DNA of 12,944 bases, from assembly GCA_903858915.1 (NCBI GenBank), contig CAIOKL010000043.1:1-12944 (forward strand), read 5' to 3'. The position numbers and the translations under genes are program-made. The DNA comes from an uncultured Alphaproteobacteria bacterium (GTDB lineage: Bacteria > Pseudomonadota > Alphaproteobacteria > Rickettsiales > UBA1997). Below the pieces are notes generated by a model. The model searched no databases. It saw only the letters and a program-made list of their open reading frames with translations, and had not been told where the DNA came from. This document shows positions 4,937 to 10,615 of the stretch, in pieces. Every line of letters begins with the position of its first letter. The stretch's first letter is position 1.

Positions 4937-6868
4937 TTAACTTTTCTTATCATCTTTTACTTCATATTCACCATCAACAACTTTTCCATCATCAGAAGAT
5001 GAAGAGTCGTTTTTTGGAGCCTCATCAGAAGCGCTTTCACCTTGTGGAGCGCTTTGTGAATTTTTATAAATCGCCTCGCCAAGTTTCATGGAATTTTGCA
5101 TCAAACTTTCGGTCGATTTTTTGATTTCTTCGGCGCTTGCGTCAGATTTAGCGATGTTTTCTTTAAGATTTTTTAAATCTTCTTCAATCGAAGCTTTGAT
5201 TGAAGAATCAACTTTTTCGCCATGTTCTCGTAAAGATTTTTCGGTTTCATAAATCAAGGAATCGGCTTGATTTTTGGCCTCGATTAATTCTTTACGCAAT
5301 TTGTCGGAAGAAGCATTTTCTTCGGCATCGCGCATCATTTTTTTAATTTCTTCTTCGGATAATCCGCCCGAAGATTGAATGCGAATTTGTTGCTCTTTAT
5401 TTGTCGCTTTATCTTTCGCCGAAACTTTTACAACGCCATTGGCATCGATGTCAAATGAGACCTCGATTTGTGGCATTCCTCTAGGTGCCGGAGCAATTCC
5501 TTCGAGATTAAATTCTCCAAGTAATTTATTGTTAGAGGCGATGTCGCGCTCACCTTGGAAAACTTTAATTGTAACCGCAGTTTGACTATCCGCCGCGGTT
5601 GAGAAAATTTGACTTTTGTTGGTTGGAATAGTTGTATTTCTATCGATTAATCTAGTAAATACACCGCCCGCGGTTTCAATTCCAAGAGAAAGCGGAGTAA
5701 CATCTAAAAGAATAACATCTTTTACATCGCCTTGCAATACCGCGCCTTGGATCGCCGCGCCAATTGCCACAACTTCATCGGGATTAACGCTACGATTTGG
5801 TTCTTTGCCGAAAAGTTTTTTAACGGTTTCGATTACTTTTGGCATTCGGGTCATACCGCCAACCAAAATAACCTCATCAATATCGGAAGGCTTTAATCCA
5901 GCATCTTGAAGAGCATTTTCGCAAGGTTTAATTGTGCGCTCGATTAAATCTTCGACCAATTGTTCAAGTTTAGCTCGAGTTAATTTTACATTAAGATGCT
6001 TTGGGCCAGAAGCGTCGGCGGTTATGTAAGGTAAATTAATTTCAGTTTCTAATGTTGAAGATAGTTCAATTTTAGCTTTTTCCGAAGCTTCTTTTAATCT
6101 TTGTAAGGCCAACGGATCTTTCGATAAATCAACGCTGTTATCTTTTTTAAATTCATCATTTAGATATTTTAAAATTCTCATATCAAAATCTTCGCCACCT
6201 AAGAAAGTGTCGCCATTTGTTGATTTAACTTCAAAAACTCCGTCACCAATTTCAAGAACCGAAACATCAAAAGTTCCGCCACCTAAATCATAAACCGCAA
6301 TTGTTTGACCGTTTTTTTTGTCGAAGCCATAAGCTAAAGCCGCCGCGGTCGGTTCGTTGATTATTCGCAAAACATCGAGTCCGGCGATTTTTCCGGCATC
6401 TTTTGTTGCTTGTCTTTGAGAGTCGTTGAAATATGCGGGAACGGTGATTACGGCTTTTTCAACTTTTTCACCTAAATAACTTTCTGCCGTTTCTTTCATT
6501 TTCATGAGAGTGTAAGCCGAAATTTGGCTTGGAGAATATTTTTCATTTTTAACATCAACCCATGCATCGCCATTAGCTGAAGCCACTATTTTGTAGGGAA
6601 CTAAGCCTTTATCTTTTTCTGTTAATGGGTCGTTATATCTTCTGCCGATTAAGCGTTTAATTCCAAAAATTGTATTTTGAGGATTTGTGACGGCTTGTCT
6701 TTTTGCCGGCGAGCCAACAACTTTTTCACCATTTGAAAGAAATCCAACTATTGATGGGGTGGTTCTTGCGCCCTCTGAATTTTCAATAACTTTTATATTT
6801 GTTTTACCTTCCATAATTGCGACACAAGAGTTAGTTGTGCCCAAGTCTATTCCAATAACTTTTGACAT
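4937..6868 (-). CDS. dnaK: Molecular chaperone DnaK (Hsp70)
   Basis: This is the cytoplasmic ATP-dependent Hsp70 chaperone, which folds and rescues proteins together with DnaJ and GrpE. The 643-residue length is normal. The nucleotide-binding domain (about 1-383) carries all three Hsp70 signatures: IDLGTTNS (7-14), YDLGGGTFDVSVLE (193-206) and ILVGGMTRMPKVIET (334-348). The interdomain linker DVILLDVTPLSLG follows (384-396), then the substrate-binding domain and a helical lid. The C-terminal tail is acidic and Ser-rich and ends VVDGEYEVKDDKKS, which resembles the conserved EEV-type bacterial tail. Neither dnaJ nor grpE is adjacent: downstream is a terminator-like element and upstream a divergent prepilin gene. 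A combined sigma-70/sigma-32-like promoter is visible upstream. No damage is seen. Confidence 0.98.
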   Translation of the reverse strand: MSKVIGIDLGTTNSCVAIMEGKTNIKVIENSEGARTTPSIVGFLSNGEKVVGSPAKRQAVTNPQNTIFGIKRLIGRRYNDPLTEKDKGLVPYKIVASANGDAWVDVKNEKYSPSQISAYTLMKMKETAESYLGEKVEKAVITVPAYFNDSQRQATKDAGKIAGLDVLRIINEPTAAALAYGFDKKNGQTIAVYDLGGGTFDVSVLEIGDGVFEVKSTNGDTFLGGEDFDMRILKYLNDEFKKDNSVDLSKDPLALQRLKEASEKAKIELSSTLETEINLPYITADASGPKHLNVKLTRAKLEQLVEDLIERTIKPCENALQDAGLKPSDIDEVILVGGMTRMPKVIETVKKLFGKEPNRSVNPDEVVAIGAAIQGAVLQGDVKDVILLDVTPLSLGIETAGGVFTRLIDRNTTIPTNKSQIFSTAADSQTAVTIKVFQGERDIASNNKLLGEFNLEGIAPAPRGMPQIEVSFDIDANGVVKVSAKDKATNKEQQIRIQSSGGLSEEEIKKMMRDAEENASSDKLRKELIEAKNQADSLIYETEKSLREHGEKVDSSIKASIEEDLKNLKENIAKSDASAEEIKKSTESLMQNSMKLGEAIYKNSQSAPQGESASDEAPKNDSSSSDDGKVVDGEYEVKDDKKS

Positions 6869-6930
6869 AAGATTTAAAAAATTTATTTGAAGATTTGTAA
6901 TAAGAATTTTTGTAAAAAAACTTGACTCAA

Positions 6931-6959
6931 AATATAATTAATATAAAAAGTTTTACAAG
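6931..6959 (-). promoter_or_regulatory. Probable dnaK promoter, sigma-70 and heat-shock-like
   Basis: On the minus strand TTGTAA (6958-6953) and TATATT (6936-6931) form a sigma-70-like pair with a 16-bp spacer, about 60 bp before the dnaK ATG. The same bases read CTTG (6959-6956), 17 nt, then ATTATATTTTG. This is close to the alphaproteobacterial RpoH pattern CTTG-N17-CYTATNT, differing at the first base of the second box. Heat-shock control is expected for dnaK, but this assignment is inference. Confidence 0.45.
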
Positions 6960-7010
6960 AGTATAAATTTAAAATTCATTTAATAATCAATTTTCTTTTA
7001 GCAAATAATA

Positions 7011-7991
7011 ATGTCGTGCAAAAATAACAGAGCTTTTAGTTTGATAGAAATATCTGTCGTTATCGTAATCGTAATGATAATGATTGCCGGACTTTTGCAA
7101 GCTTCTAGAGTTGTTGGAAATATGAGAATTGCCACCGCTAGAAATGTTACGCAAAGCTCGGCAATGCCTTGGATTAACTACATCGTTACTTGGTATGATG
7201 CAACCGCTAGCGACGCTTTTCTTGAAAGTGAAACCGACGATGGCGATAAAGTTAGTCGCTGGAATGGAGCTGAAGTTCGATATTCAGATCGAATAAATCT
7301 CGATCAAATTGATGATGCAAAAAAACCAATTTATACTTCCAACGGAATGTATGGTTTGCCCTCAATAAAATTCGATGGAGTTGATGATTATTTTGGATCG
7401 GAAAATCTTGAGCAGGCGGTTTTAACTTATCGATCTGGAACTGTTTTTGTGGTTTTTGAACCGAAAACAATTTCAACAACAATTAAGCGCTCAATTTTTT
7501 ATCAGCCCACAGAATGCGGTAGAGAATTTGATGTGGGTTATGGTTTTGGTGGTGGTCAAGGTAATTTTGGATTAGCTTCTTCTTCTGGTTTATGTGGAGA
7601 CACTAATGCCACAACTTCGGGGCCTGATTTTGTTGTTCAGAATGAAAAAATTGTAGCTTCGTTAGTTATTTATCAAGCACCGATGGTTAAAGGCGATACT
7701 TCTAATATAAAAATTTTTAGAAATGGTTATTTGGCGCAAGAAACTAATTCCAAAGTTAACCTTGGATATAACAGCGCTTTAATTGAAAATACTAAAAAAT
7801 ATGCCGATGGTTCTAGTCGAGTTTATGTTGGTGCCAGAAAAACTAGTGACTCAGCAGACCCGTCTTCATTTTTTGAAGGATTGCTTGGCGAAATGATTGT
7901 TTTTAACCGCTCTTTAAGCAATGAAGATCGCAAAGAAATCGAAAAATATCTTGGTAAAAAATGGGGCATTAAAGTAAATTATGGACAATAA
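7011..7991 (+). CDS. Type IV prepilin-like protein with a LamG/concanavalin-like domain
   Basis: The N-terminus is a class III (type IV pilin) signal: a short basic leader (MSCKNNRA), then FSLIE and a hydrophobic helix (about residues 12-29). Prepilin peptidase should cleave between Ala8 and Phe9, leaving Glu13 as the conserved Glu5 of the mature protein. From about residue 58 to the end the pattern suits a jelly-roll LamG-like domain: TWYDA (60-64), SRWNG (82-86), LPSIKFDGVDDYF (116-128), and a terminal GEMIVFNRSLS block followed by a KKWGI helix end. Cys169 and Cys195 might form a disulfide. It is probably a pseudopilin or surface adhesin; no other pilus or type II secretion genes are nearby. 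Its last 11 bp overlap the next gene. The ATG at 7011 gives the expected short leader. Confidence 0.85.
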   Translation: MSCKNNRAFSLIEISVVIVIVMIMIAGLLQASRVVGNMRIATARNVTQSSAMPWINYIVTWYDATASDAFLESETDDGDKVSRWNGAEVRYSDRINLDQIDDAKKPIYTSNGMYGLPSIKFDGVDDYFGSENLEQAVLTYRSGTVFVVFEPKTISTTIKRSIFYQPTECGREFDVGYGFGGGQGNFGLASSSGLCGDTNATTSGPDFVVQNEKIVASLVIYQAPMVKGDTSNIKIFRNGYLAQETNSKVNLGYNSALIENTKKYADGSSRVYVGARKTSDSADPSSFFEGLLGEMIVFNRSLSNEDRKEIEKYLGKKWGIKVNYGQ

Positions 7992-8406
7992 AATTCAGCC
8001 ATTTCATTTGGCGATGCCAGTTAACGACTTATCCGCCACTCGCAAATTTTATGGTGAATTGCTCGGTATGGAAGAGGGGCGTTCTTGCGAACATTGGATT
8101 GATTGGAATTTTTTTGGACATCAATTTGTTACGCACTTAAATCAAGAAAAATCTCAAAAAATAGTTAATCAAGTTGATGGTCACGGTGTTCCCGTTCCGC
8201 ATTTTGGAGTCGTTCTCGAGTGGGAAGTTTGGCATAAATTTGCTGAAAATCTTAAGAAAAATTCCATTAAATTTGTTATCGAACCTTATATTCGTTTCAA
8301 AGGACAAGTTGGCGAACAGGCAACAATGTTTTTTTGCGATCCAAGCGGTAATGCTCTTGAGTTTAAATCCTTCAAAGATATGTCTCAACTTTTTGCAAAG
8401 CATTAA
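7981..8406 (+). CDS. VOC-family (glyoxalase/dioxygenase-fold) protein
   Basis: The 141 residues form one vicinal-oxygen-chelate domain made of two beta-alpha-beta-beta-beta modules. The first opens with FHLAMPVNDLSATRKFYGE (8-26) and the second with PHFGVVLE (73-80), ending DPSGNALEFK (120-129). The putative metal ligands His9, His74 and Glu127 sit at the usual VOC positions, so a metal-dependent enzyme is likely. The substrate cannot be told: members include glyoxalases, extradiol dioxygenases and resistance proteins, and this subfamily is generally uncharacterised. The start codon lies inside the prepilin gene's last codons (11-bp overlap, different frame), so the two are probably cotranscribed and translationally coupled, although no functional link is obvious. 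The stop codon is built into a hairpin arm. Confidence 0.9.
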   Translation: MDNKIQPFHLAMPVNDLSATRKFYGELLGMEEGRSCEHWIDWNFFGHQFVTHLNQEKSQKIVNQVDGHGVPVPHFGVVLEWEVWHKFAENLKKNSIKFVIEPYIRFKGQVGEQATMFFCDPSGNALEFKSFKDMSQLFAKH

Positions 8407-8424
8407 ATTTGCTTCGCAAATTTA
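8404..8424. repeat. Perfect palindrome overlapping the VOC gene stop codon
   Basis: TAAATTTGC (8404-8412) and GCAAATTTA (8416-8424) are perfect complements around the loop TTC, and the first three bases are the VOC stop codon. It is not followed by a T-run, so it is more likely an mRNA 3'-end stabilising hairpin or a repeat than a terminator. Confidence 0.6.
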
Positions 8425-8444
8425 GGAAAAATTTGAATCGCTTC

Positions 8445-8463
8445 ACGGCGAGTAAATCGCCGT
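8445..8463. repeat. Small perfect hairpin
   Basis: ACGGCGA (8445-8451) and TCGCCGT (8457-8463) pair perfectly around GTAAA. No T-run follows. It is one of several hairpins in this gap. Confidence 0.6.
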
Positions 8464-8515
8464 ATCCGCGATAAAATTTTTGGTTTTTTGGAATTTGTTG
8501 GTGGATAAACGCTTC

Positions 8516-8573
8516 ATCTTTTTTTTCAAAAAAGATTCGCGACTGGGACCGCGTCGCCTTCGCTCCTTGTCCC
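8516..8573. repeat. Cluster of three inverted repeats
   Basis: ATCTTTTTT (8516-8524) pairs with AAAAAAGAT (8528-8536) around TTC. Directly next to it GCGAC (8539-8543) pairs with GTCGC (8553-8557). GGGAC (8545-8549) pairs with GTCCC (8569-8573). The last two interleave, so they are alternatives or a pseudoknot-like arrangement. The GCGAC motif also appears in the 29-bp repeats upstream of ppdK. Confidence 0.5.
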
Positions 8574-8622
8574 GTTATTCGCTAAAAATAGCCGTTTAGG
8601 CTATTTTTTTTATGCGAATAAC
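8574..8622 (+). terminator. Intrinsic terminator within a larger palindrome
   Basis: AAAAATAGCC (8584-8593) and GGCTATTTTT (8599-8608) form a perfect 10-bp stem with loop GTTTA, and a T-run continues to 8611. This is a convincing Rho-independent terminator for the prepilin-VOC pair, 170 bp after the VOC stop, and because of its A-run it may also work on the other strand for metC. An outer 9-bp stem, GTTATTCGC (8574-8582) with GCGAATAAC (8614-8622), encloses it. Confidence 0.8.
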
Positions 8623-8705
8623 CCCGCAAGGGGAGGGTGATGACCCCGTAAGTTTGACGAGTTTTTTTAAATTGGAAAAAATAAAAGTAACCCGGTACCT
8701 TTTTC
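8622..8705. repeat. Dispersed intergenic repeat, copy B
   Basis: Bases 8624-8641 are identical to 76-93, and 8683-8705 match 103-125 at 20 of 23 positions, in the same order and orientation. It begins with a CCCC-GCAA-GGGG hairpin (8622-8633) that has a GNRA-type loop. The 41 bp between the two blocks are longer than the 9 bp in copy A and unrelated to them. AAAGTAACCCGGTACCTTT is itself a near palindrome. Confidence 0.75.
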
Positions 8706-8714
8706 TTTTTTAAA

Positions 8715-8755
8715 ACCCCTCACCCTAACCCTCTCCACGCAAGCGGGGAGAGGGG
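8715..8755. repeat. CCCTCACCCTAACCCTC-type intergenic palindrome
   Basis: The sequence opens with CCCCTCACCCTAACCCTCTC, and CCCTCTCC (8729-8736) pairs with GGAGAGGG (8747-8754) over a short CGCAAGCG top with one A/G mismatch. I know very similar motifs as abundant intergenic repeats in several bacterial genomes; that recognition is from memory. The minus strand carries three runs of three or more G. Confidence 0.7.
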
Positions 8756-8875
8756 ATTCGATGGATTGTTTTTTTGTGATAAATAAATAACCGGAGAAGA
8801 AATTAGATCGATTATTTTTTAGTTAAAAACGAAAAAATTGTAGAAGTTTTAAATTATTTGAGAGAGTTTTTTAAT

Positions 8876-10084
8876 TTATCTTTTAAGTCTTTTAAATCCT
8901 GCCTCGAGGTCATTTTTTAAATCTTCGACATCTTCTAATCCGATGTTGATTCTTAATGCGGTTTTATTGCCATAGGAATATTTCGTTGCCGTTCTAATGC
9001 TAGAAGCATCAAAAGGAACAATCAAAGATTCATAACCGCCCCACGAATAGCCCATGCCATAATAATGCAACTTATCCAACATTCTCGCCAAAGCTTCGTT
9101 GGAATATTTTTTATCGAGAATTATTGAAAACAAGCCGGCCGCACCGGTAAAATCTCTTTTCCATAATTCGTGATTGGCATCGCTTGGCAAAGCTGGATAT
9201 AAAACTTTTTCAACTTCGGGACGCGATTCAAGCCAAGTCGCCATTTCCAAACCGGATTTAAAGCAATGATCCATTCTTAATTTGGCGGTGCGTAAACCGC
9301 GTTGAACCATATAAGATGAATATGGTGCCGCGGTTGCCGCCATATATCTAAACGCCTCATACATCACGCGAAAATATTTTTCTTGAACCGTGATTGAGCC
9401 CATCATAATATCGGAATGACCGTTGATATATTTTGTCAAAGCCATTACCGAAATATCAACGCCGTGATCAAAAGATTTAAAATAAATTCCGCTCGCCCAA
9501 GAATTATCAAGAATCGTCACAACATTATGTTTTTTGGCAATTTTACAAATCGCTGGAACATCTTGAATCTCAAAGGTTTGCGACCCAGGGCTTTCCATAA
9601 AAATAACTTTAGTATTTTTCTTAATTAATTTAGAAATTCCGGCGCCGATATGTGGATCAAAATAAGTTGTTTCGACTCCAAGTTTTTTTAAAAATTTATC
9701 GGCAAAACCGCGAGTTGGCGAATAAACATTGTCAACGAGCAACATGTGATCACCTTGCTTTAAAAAAGCAATTAGTGCGGTGTTAATCGCTGCCGCGCCC
9801 GAGGCAGTTACAAAGGTGTTATAACCGCCTTCAATTTCAGAAATTGCTTGCTCTAAAGCAAAATTGGTTTGCGTTCCGTAACGACCATATTTTAATTCGT
9901 AAGGTTGCACCAAATCGTTGTTGGAGTAACCTCGCTCGGCATACATAAAATCTTTGTATGTTGGAAAAACGATTGTCGAAGTTTGATAAATTGGCGGATT
10001 AACCATCCAGCCTTGCTCTTTGGGATTTCTACCAGCATGAATTATTCTTGTAGCTTCGTGCATTTTTTTGTCCATTTTGTCCAT
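8876..10084 (-). CDS. metC: Cystathionine beta-lyase (Cys/Met metabolism PLP enzyme)
   Basis: This PLP enzyme should cleave cystathionine to homocysteine, pyruvate and ammonia in methionine biosynthesis; related activities such as cysteine desulfhydration are possible. The 402 residues fit the family. The PLP Schiff-base lysine is Lys218 in ALTKYINGHSDIMMGS, and Asp193 (LDNSWAS) contacts the pyridine nitrogen. Tyr66 and Arg68 (YGRYG) come from the neighbouring subunit to hold the phosphate. SWGGYESL and RINIGLED near the C-terminus resemble the E. coli MetC substrate-carboxylate region. These features favour MetC over cystathionine gamma-synthase or gamma-lyase, though close relatives overlap. 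The ATG at 10084 lies 6 bp after the HIT gene's stop and has a good GAGG Shine-Dalgarno site, so it is preferred over the Met codons at residues 4 and 8. It is the second gene of a two-gene operon. Confidence 0.92.
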   Translation of the reverse strand: MDKMDKKMHEATRIIHAGRNPKEQGWMVNPPIYQTSTIVFPTYKDFMYAERGYSNNDLVQPYELKYGRYGTQTNFALEQAISEIEGGYNTFVTASGAAAINTALIAFLKQGDHMLLVDNVYSPTRGFADKFLKKLGVETTYFDPHIGAGISKLIKKNTKVIFMESPGSQTFEIQDVPAICKIAKKHNVVTILDNSWASGIYFKSFDHGVDISVMALTKYINGHSDIMMGSITVQEKYFRVMYEAFRYMAATAAPYSSYMVQRGLRTAKLRMDHCFKSGLEMATWLESRPEVEKVLYPALPSDANHELWKRDFTGAAGLFSIILDKKYSNEALARMLDKLHYYGMGYSWGGYESLIVPFDASSIRTATKYSYGNKTALRINIGLEDVEDLKNDLEAGFKRLKR

Positions 10085-10090
10085 ATAGTG

Positions 10091-10465
10091 TTACCTCAAT
10101 TGATTGTCGGCTGAAATTAATGGTCCAAGTTTTTTACCGGCTAAAATATGGACATGAAAATGTTTTACGGTTTGATGAGCGTCGCTTCCGTTGTTGGTAA
10201 TCAAGCGAAATCCAGCATCAACAATTTTTAAATCTTGAGAAATTTGTGAAACTTTTTGAAAAAAACTGGCAATTTTATGAGGAGTTTCTTTGCTTACAAA
10301 ATCAATGAAGTCAATAAATTCGCCTTTTGGAATAACCAAAACATGAATTGGAGAAGCCTTTGAAATATCGTAAAAAGCTAAAATATTTTCATCTTCATAA
10401 ACTTTTTTTGCCGGAATTTCTCCGCGAATTATTTTGGCAAAAATATTATTTTTATCGTAAATCAT
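10091..10465 (-). CDS. HIT-family nucleotide-binding hydrolase (HINT-like)
   Basis: The 124 residues form a single histidine-triad domain of the HINT branch, which hydrolyses purine nucleoside phosphoramidates and similar AMP conjugates in the cytoplasm. The start DKNNIFAKIIRGEIPAKKVY is typical. The triad HFHVHIL gives His102, His104 and His106, with His104 the expected nucleophile. The upstream SDAHQTVKHFH matches the family's usual GQ-V-H-H-H context. The length and the C-terminus soon after the triad are normal. It is the first gene of a two-gene minus-strand operon with metC, which begins 6 bp later; a functional link with cystathionine cleavage is not established. A possible promoter lies 40-65 bp upstream. 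Cellular roles of bacterial HINT proteins remain poorly defined. Confidence 0.95.
   Translation of the reverse strand: MIYDKNNIFAKIIRGEIPAKKVYEDENILAFYDISKASPIHVLVIPKGEFIDFIDFVSKETPHKIASFFQKVSQISQDLKIVDAGFRLITNNGSDAHQTVKHFHVHILAGKKLGPLISADNQLR
10093..10097 (-). promoter_or_regulatory. Shine-Dalgarno site for metC inside the end of the HIT gene
   Basis: On the minus strand GAGGT (10097-10093) lies 8-9 nt before the metC ATG and overlaps the last codons and stop of the HIT gene. It is the clearest ribosome-binding site in the window; it supports the start at 10084 and suggests translational coupling. Confidence 0.75.
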
Positions 10466-10503
10466 TAGATGTTAAAAAATAATTACAAATCTACATTGAT
10501 TAA

Positions 10504-10531
10504 AATCTAAAATAAAAAATACAATTTGCAA
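10504..10531 (-). promoter_or_regulatory. Possible promoter of the HIT-metC operon
   Basis: On the minus strand TTGCAA (10531-10526) and TAGATT (10509-10504) have a 16-bp spacer, 39 bp before the HIT start. The -10 box matches only four of six bases, so this is tentative. The same 150-bp gap must also hold the divergent lon promoter, for which no good candidate was found. Confidence 0.3.
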
Positions 10532-10615
10532 GAAGGCATTTTTTAAAAATTGTCGTTGTTATTTGTCAAAAACAAACTAATCTTTTTGCAAAAAAATTAA
10601 TCAATTCCAAAGAAA

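Larger units (their letters stand above)
8407..8875. other. Hairpin- and repeat-dense non-coding stretch
   Basis: This 469-bp gap between the convergent VOC and metC genes has no credible gene. It holds at least seven inverted repeats, one good intrinsic terminator, copy B of the dispersed repeat and a CCCTCACCCTAACCCTC-type repeat, each listed separately. 8756-8875 is AT-rich and looks featureless apart from weak A/T stems. GC-rich islands alternate with A/T runs. Confidence 0.75.

Noticed and set aside
10540..10615. lon promoter or RpoH box in the divergent gap
   Set aside because: TTGTTA followed 16 bp later by TAATCT is too weak to call, and no CTTG box occurs on the plus strand here.
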